In this document: piece after piece, positions 1 to 5,823 of the stretch
Position numbering within the stretch: the first letter of the stretch is position 1
Layout: each line of letters opens with the position of its first letter
Source: a bacterium
GTDB taxonomy: Archaea; Thermoplasmatota; Thermoplasmata; Lutacidiplasmatales; UBA184
Length of the DNA: 10,598 nt
Direction of reading: 5' to 3'
Assembly (NCBI GenBank): GCA_021832495.1
Contig: JAKBKR010000042.1
Coordinates: 1-10,598, forward strand
Made by a program: the position numbers and the translations under genes
The notes under the pieces: model-generated
Databases searched by the model: none
Seen by the model: only the letters and a program-made list of their open reading frames with translations
Told to the model about the DNA's origin: nothing

Positions 1-83
1 TACACTCGTCCCCGGGACCTGGGTCGTATTCCACTCGAAACGGGGGGGTGGGGGGCTCTGGAGACCCGTACGGCCGGCAGAGT

Positions 84-1031
84 TCAATCCACGCTGCCGT
101 ATCCCGCGACCCGGGGTCGGAATCCTGAACCGGAGAGGTCGACGATGAGGGCCCGGTCCCCAGGGGACCAGGCCATGGGGCGGGTCAGGTTGATGGTGAG
201 ATGGCTCCCGTCAACCGTCGCGATCTTGCCGGGGGCGTCATCGAGCCCGAGCGAAACGTGCACCTTGTCCCCCTCCCCGGCCTTTCCCTTGAAGAACTTG
301 CATGGGGTGTACCCCCGGAGCTGCAGCAGGTCGCCCGTCTTGAGCCCGTCGGGTGGGGCGAGCACCTGACCTCGTTTCACCTCGTGGGCCTCCACTCCCT
401 TGAGAGCCAGTCCCACGCGCTGCCCCACCCCGGCCTCCACGACATCGGCATCGTGGACCTGCAAGGATCGGACCTCCACCATGGTCTCCTCCGGGAACAG
501 CCGGAGCTTGTCGTGGGCCCGCACCTTGCCCCTCTCGACCAATCCGAGGGCCACGGTGCCCACCCCGCGCACCGGGAACGCATGGTCGATCGGCAGGCGC
601 AGGCTTCCCTCCTCCGCGGTGCGCTCCGGCCAAGCCTCGACCTTCTGGCGCAAGGTCTTGGCGTCCAGCGGGACAAAGTCGTACCGTTCCAGCACCGTTC
701 CCTTGAAGGTGTGCAAGAGCTCCTCCCGGCCGACCCCGGGGGCGAGGGCCACGATCCCCTCGCGGGCATCCATCATGTCCAGGGTCACGACGGTCTCCGC
801 AAGATCCTTGTTCAGGGATTCGACCACAAGGATGGAACGGCCGCCCGCCATGTGGATCGCATTCAGGAGGGGAGGGAACTTCTCGGGGAACTGGGTGGGC
901 TCGACATAGGAGATGTTTAGCCCCTCGCTCGACTGGTTGTAGAGGGTGATGTCCGATGCCGTTCCCTTCTTGCCGAGCTCTCCTCCGAGCGTTTTCGAAC
1001 CCAATAGGGCACATACGAGCGATCGGGCCAT
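84..1031 (-). CDS. EF-Tu/EF-1A-like protein without a canonical GTPase core
   Basis: The product is 315 residues. Residues about 146-228 read as an EF-Tu domain 2 beta-barrel (AFPVRGVGTVALGLVERGKV, then VGQRVGLALKGV and RGQVLA), and 232-315 as a domain 3-like C-terminus. The N-terminal third sits where the G domain should be, but I find no GxxxxGK[ST] P-loop, DxxG or NKxD motif; only a loosely similar GELGKKGTASDITLYN stretch (17-32). It therefore probably does not bind GTP like a true elongation factor. Related stand-alone EF-1A paralogs occur in archaea and their role is unclear; it is most likely translation-related. The ATG at 1031 was chosen because a TATA box centred near 1057 lies 26 bases upstream, fitting a leaderless mRNA. 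An in-frame ATG at 1088 would put the start upstream of that TATA box and almost touch the tRNA gene. Confidence 0.8.
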   Translation of the reverse strand: MARSLVCALLGSKTLGGELGKKGTASDITLYNQSSEGLNISYVEPTQFPEKFPPLLNAIHMAGGRSILVVESLNKDLAETVVTLDMMDAREGIVALAPGVGREELLHTFKGTVLERYDFVPLDAKTLRQKVEAWPERTAEEGSLRLPIDHAFPVRGVGTVALGLVERGKVRAHDKLRLFPEETMVEVRSLQVHDADVVEAGVGQRVGLALKGVEAHEVKRGQVLAPPDGLKTGDLLQLRGYTPCKFFKGKAGEGDKVHVSLGLDDAPGKIATVDGSHLTINLTRPMAWSPGDRALIVDLSGSGFRPRVAGYGSVD

Positions 1032-1050
1032 GCCGGCATCGAACAGCGAA

Positions 1051-1063
1051 GATTTAATTAATT
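1051..1063. promoter_or_regulatory. Palindromic TATA box, possibly shared by two divergent genes
   Basis: The sequence TTAATTAA (1054-1061) is a perfect palindrome in an otherwise GC-rich spacer. Its centre is about 26 bases from the minus-strand ATG at 1031 and about 33 bases from the first base of the tRNA at 1091. Both distances suit archaeal TBP/TFB promoters, so one box could serve both directions. No second TATA-like element is visible between 1064 and 1090. Confidence 0.65.
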
Positions 1064-1090
1064 CTGCGTAGCCTCCTCCCGCAGCCAAGT

Positions 1091-1197
1091 GCCCCGATAG
1101 TCTAGTGGTCTAGGATCACGGTCTGTCGAGCCGTGGGCTCGGGTTCAAACGCCAGGAGGGAGACCCCCTCCTCCGGCTGGAAATCCCGATCGGGGCG
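1091..1197 (+). tRNA. tRNA-Asp (GTC), interrupted by a T-loop intron
   Basis: Removing 1150-1183 leaves a complete 73-nt cloverleaf. The acceptor stem is GCCCCGA paired with TCGGGGC, with discriminator G73 at 1197. The D arm has A14, G18G19 and A21. The anticodon stem ACGGT/GCCGT holds the loop CTGTCGA with anticodon GTC. The T arm is TCGGG-TTCAAAT-CCCGA. CCA is not encoded, as is common in archaea. The intron splits the T loop between positions 59 and 60 (see the separate entry). Without removing it the T loop would be 41 nt, so a standard search could miss or misreport the gene. The upstream TATA box near 1057 is the likely promoter. Confidence 0.95.
1150..1183 (+). other. tRNA intron at position 59/60 with bulge-helix-bulge splice motif
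   Basis: The 34-nt intron fits the canonical archaeal bulge-helix-bulge. The T stem forms the outer helix. TTCA (1144-1147) pairs with TGGA (1178-1181) as the 4-bp central helix, including one T-G wobble. The two 3-nt bulges are AAC (1148-1150) and AAT (1182-1184). GCC/GGC and then AGGAGGG/CCCTCCT form the inner helix, with a small CC bulge and an AGACC loop. Cleavage after the second base of each bulge, the known rule for archaeal splicing endonuclease, joins TTCAAA to T and restores a normal T loop. The AAA repeated at both ends would leave the boundary ambiguous by sequence alone; the bulge geometry resolves it. Confidence 0.9.
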
Positions 1198-1218
1198 CTG
1201 GCTCATCCGCTCCGCAAC

Positions 1219-1226
1219 ATAATATA
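1219..1226 (+). promoter_or_regulatory. TATA box of mscL
   Basis: ATAATATA lies just after the tRNA 3' end and is centred 29 bases before the ATG at 1252. This predicts a leaderless or nearly leaderless mRNA. Confidence 0.65.
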
Positions 1227-1233
1227 CGCCCGG

Positions 1234-1238
1234 TTTTT
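1234..1238 (+). terminator. Possible T-run terminator for the tRNA transcript
   Basis: A run of five Ts occurs 37 bases after the mature tRNA end. Archaeal RNA polymerase can terminate at T-runs without a hairpin. The run also lies between the mscL TATA box and its start codon, so its role is uncertain. Confidence 0.3.
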
Positions 1239-1251
1239 GCACCGCCCGATC

Positions 1252-1701
1252 ATGCCGAAGGCGCTCGACGATTTCAAGGCCTTTATCTTGAAGGGGGACG
1301 TTGTGAGCATGGCCGTCGGCATCGTCATCGGCCTCGCCTTTCAGGCGGTGGTCACGGCCCTCGTGGCCGATCTCATCACTCCGCTCATCGGAGTGGCGGG
1401 CCACTTCGACTTCAGCTCCTGGACCTTCTCCCTCCACGGGAGCACGTTCCTGCAGGGTGCCTTCCTCAACGCCGTCATCTCGTTCCTGCTCATCTCGTTG
1501 GTGGTATTCTTCGTCGTGGTCCGTCCGTACGAGGAACTGAAGAAGCGGACCACGAAGGCGGCACCTCCCCCGGAGGTCACGACGCGGGATTGCCCCTACT
1601 GCTTCACCTCGATATCGAACAAGGCGTCCCGGTGCCCGAACTGCACCTCGGAAGTCACACCCACCGCCCCTGGGTTCGCCGGCTCCAAGCCCTCCAACTA
1701 G
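1252..1701 (+). CDS. mscL: Large-conductance mechanosensitive channel MscL with C-terminal zinc ribbon
   Basis: This 149-residue membrane protein should open under membrane tension and release solutes during hypo-osmotic shock. Residues 8-46 match the MscL signature: FKAFILKG, then first membrane helix AVGIVIGLAFQAVVTALVAD, then LITPLIG. A periplasm-side loop follows (about 50-68), then the second helix (about 70-90) and the usual charged RPYEELKK cytoplasmic segment. After residue 105 it departs from the family: instead of the usual C-terminal helix bundle it carries CPYC (114-117) and CPNC (128-131), a CxxC-N10-CxxC zinc ribbon, then a short Pro/Ser-rich tail. ATG 1252 was chosen over an upstream TTG (1237) because it starts the family-typical N-terminus and suits the TATA box at 1219-1226. 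The gene ends 11 bases from the converging hydrolase gene. Confidence 0.93.
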   Translation: MPKALDDFKAFILKGDVVSMAVGIVIGLAFQAVVTALVADLITPLIGVAGHFDFSSWTFSLHGSTFLQGAFLNAVISFLLISLVVFFVVVRPYEELKKRTTKAAPPPEVTTRDCPYCFTSISNKASRCPNCTSEVTPTAPGFAGSKPSN

Positions 1702-1712
1702 GCGAGTTCCGT

Positions 1713-2621
1713 TCAGTACTGCCCGGCCAGGTTCGATAGGAGCCGGAGGGCCACGTGCTCATCTTCGGCGTAGCTCACATGACCTGGGTCGTAGACATCT
1801 AGGAAGGGCATGTGGAGGTCCGGGAAGTAGTACAGATGGTCATAGCCGAGCGCCGTATCGGAGAGCACGGAGACCAGCCCGTCGTTCGGGGCGTGGAAGA
1901 TGGCCCATCCCCACGCCGGGTCGGCCTCCCCCGCATAGACGAGCCACTCGGCCCGGGGGTAGGTGAGCTTGGCGAGCGGGAAGTTGTACTTGAGTGCGGT
2001 GAGGAAGGCGGAGCCAGAAATCATCTCGGAAGCTTGGTAGCCGCTCAGGCTGACGTAGGCCCGGAGCTGGGCCACGGGTGCCCCCCCGAGCGGAGAGCCG
2101 ATGAAGACCACGTTCTGAACGGTCATCGACGGGAGGCGGTCGTGCTCGAGCATGTAGAGTGCGACCAGCCCCCCCATGCTGTGCCCGACGAGGTCGAGGG
2201 TGATCGTCTGCGACCCGAAGACGCTGCGCAGACCCTTCGCCACTTCGTTCGCCACGGCTTCGATGGGGGTGTTTGTCGTCCCGAAGAAGCTGCGGTCAGC
2301 ATAGAAGGTCCCTGTGCTGAGCGAGAGGGTGAAGGTGCCATAATAGGAAACGACCCCGACGTGGTAGCCCGCGTTCACGAGCTGCTGGTAGATGTCGACC
2401 CCGTAGAACCAGAACGCGACCGGGTCGACCTGGGGATCGAAGCCGTGGATGAGGATGACCCACGGGGTCGTTCCCGTCGCCGGGATAGGGAGTGGGACCG
2501 GTGGGGCTATGGGGGGAGAGATCGCCCCGCCACCGGGGACGCCCGGCATCCGCGCGGAGGCGGTGCCCACGGTGGCCATGACCACGACGAGAGCAAAGGT
2601 GACGAGGAGCGAAGCCCGCAT
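1713..2621 (-). CDS. Secreted lipase-like alpha/beta hydrolase
   Basis: The product is 302 residues and probably an exported esterase or lipase. Residues 1-23 form a signal peptide (MRAS, hydrophobic core LLVTFALVVVMATV, then a TASA cleavage region), followed by a Gly/Pro-rich linker to about 52. The hydrolase fold begins at WVILIHGFD (54-62), whose HGF supplies the oxyanion region. GHSMGG (146-151) is the nucleophile elbow with Ser148. NDG (246-248) supplies the likely catalytic Asp247, as in PGAP1/lipase-type sequences. The catalytic His is probably His270 (DLHMPF) or His281. ATG 2621 was chosen because it starts the signal peptide and has a TATA-like box 26 bases upstream; the upstream in-frame extension has no signal-like character. 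The natural substrate cannot be told from sequence. The gene stands alone, convergent with mscL. Confidence 0.85.
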   Translation of the reverse strand: MRASLLVTFALVVVMATVGTASARMPGVPGGGAISPPIAPPVPLPIPATGTTPWVILIHGFDPQVDPVAFWFYGVDIYQQLVNAGYHVGVVSYYGTFTLSLSTGTFYADRSFFGTTNTPIEAVANEVAKGLRSVFGSQTITLDLVGHSMGGLVALYMLEHDRLPSMTVQNVVFIGSPLGGAPVAQLRAYVSLSGYQASEMISGSAFLTALKYNFPLAKLTYPRAEWLVYAGEADPAWGWAIFHAPNDGLVSVLSDTALGYDHLYYFPDLHMPFLDVYDPGHVSYAEDEHVALRLLSNLAGQY

Positions 2622-2642
2622 CGCGGGGACGGAGCCGTACAA

Positions 2643-2650
2643 GGTATTTG
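2643..2650 (-). promoter_or_regulatory. TATA-like box of the hydrolase gene
   Basis: On the minus strand this reads CAAATACC, preceded by TT. It is centred about 26 bases upstream of the ATG at 2621, which suggests a leaderless transcript. Confidence 0.55.
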
Positions 2651-2672
2651 AACGTAGTCTCAAGGCGGGTTT

Positions 2673-2711
2673 TGTCAGAAAGCTGACATGAGGATTACAA
2701 TTGATTACAAT
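2673..2711. promoter_or_regulatory. Inverted and direct repeats upstream of the hydrolase promoter
   Basis: A perfect inverted repeat TGTCAG-AAAG-CTGACA occupies 2673-2688. Next to it GATTACAAT occurs twice (2693-2701 and 2703-2711), ten bases apart, about one helical turn. The cluster lies upstream of the hydrolase TATA box in a locally AT-rich stretch, where an archaeal activator or repressor would bind. The rest of the 2622-2880 spacer shows no gene that I can support. Confidence 0.4.
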
Positions 2712-2880
2712 GAGGCTGAAATGCTTACCGACTGGATCCGCAGCATGAACTCTTAAGATACATTCAACGGACAAAGCCCCCCTTATGCTATGGGTTGAGA
2801 TTGACCGGAGAACTAAAGTTTCGGCTAGGAGCCGGACTTAGGCCACAACGCACTTCTCTTGGGCTGATCGTACCCCAAGG

Positions 2881-3734
2881 ATGGTTTCAGAGTGGTGGAG
2901 AGTGATCCTTCCCACACTCCCCCTCACCGCAGTCATAGCAGACGGGGCCATTTCCGGTCCTGCCTCTGCCGCCACCAATCCGGTCACCCCCAACAGTTCC
3001 TTCGGCATCCCGAACTGCATTCTTGCGAACACGGTCTGTGTATCGGGCTACCACACCAGCGACCTCGGAGTTACGTACGATCCTGTGGATCAACGGCCTA
3101 TTCGTACGAGGGGCCTACGGAAGCGCTCTACGTTGTCAACAACGACTCCGGAAGCGTATCGGCGTTCGAGACGCAGTTTCGCTTCAGGATCGACGTCTTC
3201 GTCGACGCTGACCCCGTGAATGGCGACCTCTACATATCCGGGGAGAGATTTGGTCTCGTTGGATATGGAGCCGGGGTGGTGATCCTGAACGCGACCACAT
3301 GGCGCATCGTAGGGCAAGTTTCGGGGCTTGGTTCTTTGCCGTTGTACGGGGCGGGCATGGTCATCGCCCCTGCACAGGGGAGGCTCTTCCTCTCTCGGAA
3401 CTCGAGCGTGGTCGAGGTCAACTTGACCACGAACACTGCGGAAGGATCTTTCGGGACTCCGCAGCTCGTTGGGGGTTCGGGGGTCAGGTCCTCACCTGTG
3501 ACAACGCAAACGATCGCCTCTATGTAGTGGCGGGGGGGGTCAAATCTCGTAGTAACACCCGGAGTAGCCTGCCCTCAGGTTGCTTCGGGTCTCCCACCAC
3601 AGCTACTCTGGTTGATGCTTGTCGTGGGAATCATTGCGATAGTCGCGATTGCCTTAGTCCTCCGGCACAGTGGAAAACACTTGCGAGACGTACCCCCTGC
3701 CCCACAGAAGCAGAACCATCGACCTCTCCCATGA
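2881..3734 (+). pseudogene. Frameshifted beta-propeller surface protein with C-terminal membrane anchor
   Basis: No single frame spans this region, but one protein can be pieced together from all three. Frame 1 (from ATG 2881) gives a weak export-like N-terminus and ends in LGVTYDPVD. Frame 2 contributes NGLFV near 3100. Frame 3 gives EGPTEALYVVNNDSGSVSAF and continues through DADPVNGDLYIS and APAQGRLFLS to about 3480. Frame 2 then gives CDNANDRLYVVAGG. Frame 3 finishes with LPPQLLWL, a hydrophobic span LMLVVGIIAIVAIALVL, and a basic tail ending at the TGA at 3732. The repeated D-x-x-N/D-x-x-LY[VI] units are typical of YVTN/YncE-type propeller blades. Only about four blades are left, fewer than a closed propeller needs. 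Two shifts fall in or next to G-runs (3479-3483; G8 at 3532-3539). I see no TATA box before 2881. Sequencing error in homopolymers is the main alternative to true decay. Confidence 0.7.
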
Positions 3735-3795
3735 CCGGGAGGCATGGACCGTATTCGGGTCGGGGGTGGGATCGTGGGCGCCCCAACGAACGCTC

Positions 3796-4053
3796 TCAGG
3801 TCAGGTCCCGTAGACCTTCACGGATCTGAGCGAGGAGTTGCGCGCGCTTGACCTTGGGGGCGTCCATGAAGTCTTCCAGCATCCCCTCCATCACCATAAC
3901 GGTCGTCTTCTCCAGCGCGCCGTGGACAGCGAGGATCTGGCGAAGGACCTCGACCTCAGGCTTGTCCTCTTGGACCATCCGTACGATTCCCTCGAGGTGC
4001 CCGCTTGCCTTGTTCAATCGATCCAGGACTTCTTTCTTTGCGTTGGGAATCAT
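3796..4053 (-). CDS. CsoR/RcnR/FrmR-family regulator lacking canonical metal ligands
   Basis: The product is 85 residues, the normal length for this all-helical family of tetrameric repressors that bind G/C-tract operators. RLNKASGHLEGIVRM (12-26) and QILAVHGALEK (39-49) are the family hallmarks, and the protein aligns without gaps to Mycobacterium CsoR. At the three copper-ligand positions (Cys-His-Cys in CsoR) it has Glu33, Met58 and Phe62. It contains no cysteine at all and only two histidines (19 and 44). It is therefore unlikely to sense Cu(I), sulfur species or formaldehyde in the usual way. It diverges from the NRAMP-type transporter gene 228 bases away, so control of that operon is the natural guess. 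A TATA-like box 29 bases upstream supports ATG 4053 as the start of a leaderless mRNA. Confidence 0.88.
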   Translation of the reverse strand: MIPNAKKEVLDRLNKASGHLEGIVRMVQEDKPEVEVLRQILAVHGALEKTTVMVMEGMLEDFMDAPKVKRAQLLAQIREGLRDLT

Positions 4054-4078
4054 ATGGGTTTTGCGAAACGGGGGCCAG

Positions 4079-4085
4079 ATATTAA
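4079..4085 (-). promoter_or_regulatory. TATA box of the CsoR-like regulator
   Basis: On the minus strand TTAATAT (within CTTAATATCT) is centred at 4082, 29 bases before the ATG at 4053. Confidence 0.6.
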
Positions 4086-4133
4086 GCCTCCCATTTTTCG
4101 TACACTTGGAGCGGGTCGTACGATCGCATCACC

Positions 4134-4141
4134 CTTATATT
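4134..4141 (+). promoter_or_regulatory. TATA box of the NRAMP-type transporter operon
   Basis: CTTATATT is centred near 4137, predicting transcription from about 4164. Unlike the other promoters here, this would leave a leader of about 118 nt before the start codon at 4282. I see no other TATA-like element closer to the gene. Confidence 0.55.
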
Positions 4142-4176
4142 CCCCAGCCCCTGGGGGGGATGTCCCCCCCGGGGGG
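4142..4176 (+). promoter_or_regulatory. G/C-tract palindrome, candidate operator for the CsoR-like regulator
   Basis: CCCCAG-CCC-CTGGGG (4142-4156) is a perfect inverted repeat. It merges into G7-ATGT-C7 (4153-4170), a perfect 7-bp hairpin, and then G6. The block begins immediately after the TATA box and covers the predicted transcription start, so a bound protein would block initiation. CsoR/RcnR-family operators are known for paired C and G tracts next to AT-rich flanks, which is what is seen here. Assignment to the neighbouring regulator is inference. Confidence 0.5.
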
Positions 4177-4281
4177 AGGGTAGTCTCGTTTGGTAGATTT
4201 CACAGGGAATCTGTCGGGATCGGGAGACCTCCGACTCGAGCCTGATGGAGGGGGGCCGGAAGGGTCTGGCGCAGGCGGATC

Positions 4282-5556
4282 ATGAGGCTCGGAGATCGGC
4301 TCTACTACCAGATGCGGCGGTTCCGCAAACATCTTGCCATCCTCGGCGCCGTGATCGGCCCCGGGGTCATCGTGATGGTCGCCGATAACGACGCCGGCGG
4401 CTTCACGACCTATATGCTCTCTGGGGCCTATTACCGGTACAGCTTCATCTGGATCGTGCTCTTGCTCGGCCCGGTCGCCTACGTCTGTCAGGAGATGACC
4501 GTCCGGCTCGGGGTGATGACCAAGCGTGGCCACGCCCAAGCGATCTTCGAGGCCTTCGGTCCCTTCTGGGGGTGGTTCTCCCTCTCGGACCTCACGCTCA
4601 CCGACTGCCTGACCATCACCACGGAGTTCATCGGGATGACGATGGCGATGGAGGTCTTCGGGATCCCTCCCCTTTTCACGGAGGTAGTCGTGATCAGTTT
4701 CATCATGCTCATGTTGGTGAACGGACGGTACTGGACCTGGGAGAAGATCGTACTGGCCATCTGCGCCGTGAACATGATCGTTGTCCCGGTGGTCTTCTTC
4801 ATCCACCCGGACGTCAACGACATCTTCAAGACCGGAGTGGTTCCCGGGTTTCCTGAGGGCCTTGGGGGTCCGGTCCTCTTCCTCATCATGGCCACTATCG
4901 GCACCACGATCGCACCGTGGATGATCTTCTTCCAGCAGAGTTCGGTCGTGGACAAGGGGCTGAAGAAACGGGACGTCCCCTACGCGCGCATGGACACGGC
5001 GTTCGGGTCCGCCTTCACCGTGGTCACGGCCATCGCCCTGATCATCGTCGCCACGGTCTTCTTCGGGGGGGATGCGAACCTCCAGTCCGCGGGCGAGGCG
5101 GCCAAACTACTGATGCCCCTCCACCCGTACGTGGGAATCATCCTGGCCATCGGGCTCTTCGACGCGGGGTTGATCGGGGCGCTCTCGGTCTCTCTGGCGA
5201 GTTCTTGGGCCGTGGGTGAGGTCTTCGGATGGTCCCACTCTCTCAACGACCGTCTCGGGCAGGCCAAATGGTTCAACCTCTTTCGTCTCAGCATCATGGT
5301 GATCGCCGGGACGATCGTGCTGATCCCGGGGGCCCCTTTGGGCACCATCACCCTCTTCGTCCAGGTCATCGCGGTGACGCTGCTTCCCGCCGCACTAGTG
5401 TTTCTCATCGTTCTCTTGAACCAAGAAGAACTGGTGGGGGCATACAAGAACACTCGCGCTCAGAACATCATGGCGGGAACTGTAGTGGGGATCATCCTTA
5501 CCCTCTCGACCGCGTACGGCGTGGGCACGATATTTCCAAAGTTGTTCGGGGGATGA
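4282..5556 (+). CDS. Divergent NRAMP-family divalent cation transporter (NRMT-like)
   Basis: The product is 424 residues with about 11 membrane helices and belongs to the NRAMP/SLC11 fold (MntH relatives). Helix 1 carries GPG (26-28) and then DAGG (37-40) where MntH-type proteins have DPGN. Helix 6 reads TIGTTIAPWMIFFQQS (205-220) where MntH has a VMPHN core: the metal-binding Met aligns with Ala211 and the His with Trp213. Loss of that soft Met is, as I recall, a mark of the NRAMP-related magnesium transporters (NRMT), so Mg2+ is a candidate substrate and Mn2+ the alternative. A magnesium-sensing type protein encoded two genes downstream supports this. ATG 4282 is the first in-frame start; ATG 4312 (Met11) would also keep helix 1. 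The small membrane ORF starts 6 bases after the stop codon, suggesting an operon. Confidence 0.88.
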   Translation: MRLGDRLYYQMRRFRKHLAILGAVIGPGVIVMVADNDAGGFTTYMLSGAYYRYSFIWIVLLLGPVAYVCQEMTVRLGVMTKRGHAQAIFEAFGPFWGWFSLSDLTLTDCLTITTEFIGMTMAMEVFGIPPLFTEVVVISFIMLMLVNGRYWTWEKIVLAICAVNMIVVPVVFFIHPDVNDIFKTGVVPGFPEGLGGPVLFLIMATIGTTIAPWMIFFQQSSVVDKGLKKRDVPYARMDTAFGSAFTVVTAIALIIVATVFFGGDANLQSAGEAAKLLMPLHPYVGIILAIGLFDAGLIGALSVSLASSWAVGEVFGWSHSLNDRLGQAKWFNLFRLSIMVIAGTIVLIPGAPLGTITLFVQVIAVTLLPAALVFLIVLLNQEELVGAYKNTRAQNIMAGTVVGIILTLSTAYGVGTIFPKLFGG

Positions 5557-5562
5557 ACGTGG

Positions 5563-5733
5563 ATGAGTCTCTTGAGCGATGCCGCAGAGAAGATCCGGTC
5601 CATCAATCGAAGGTATGCCGTTCCCCGGATCAAGTTGACCCGGGGAACGAAAATCATTCTTGTTGCGCTCCGTCTCTATCTGTTGGTCTTGGTGGGAATG
5701 CTCCTCTATGTGCTTATTGCGACGGTGCGGTGA
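5563..5733 (+). CDS. Small single-span membrane protein (56 residues)
   Basis: The ORF runs from ATG 5563 to TGA 5731-5733. It has an amphipathic basic N-terminus (MSLLSDAAEKIRSINRRYAV, then PRIKLTRGTK) followed by one hydrophobic helix, IILVALRLYLLVLVGMLLYV (31-50), ending LIATVR. By the positive-inside rule the basic N-terminus should face the cytoplasm. It starts 6 bases after the transporter stop codon, with GGATGA just upstream as a possible ribosome site, and precedes the MgtE-like gene, so it is probably co-transcribed. I recognise no family. A transporter subunit or a link between transporter and cytosolic sensor is conceivable, but inferred from position only. The competing frame here gives a Cys-rich, low-complexity product that looks non-coding. 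Confidence 0.65.
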   Translation: MSLLSDAAEKIRSINRRYAVPRIKLTRGTKIILVALRLYLLVLVGMLLYVLIATVR

Positions 5734-5823
5734 GTGAAACCCGATGAAAGTACGTACCTGCTTCTCCCCCATCCCGGGCGCCACTCGCCCAGTGGCCAAG
5801 CCCAAGAGCGAAGGGTAGGGAAC

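Noticed and set aside
1032..1088. N-terminal extension of the EF-Tu-like protein to an ATG at 1088
   Set aside because: It would place the start upstream of the TATA box and nearly touching the tRNA; the ATG at 1031 has ideal spacing to that box.
4245..4385. Short upstream ORF overlapping the transporter start in another frame
   Set aside because: The product is Arg/Pro-rich, typical of an off-frame reading of a GC-rich gene, and has no clear ribosome site.
5734..5823. GTG start at 5734 for the MgtE-like protein
   Set aside because: The 30 extra residues (Pro/His/Ser-rich) look non-coding and the domain begins just after ATG 5824. Not fully excluded, because the GTG directly follows the small ORF's stop.
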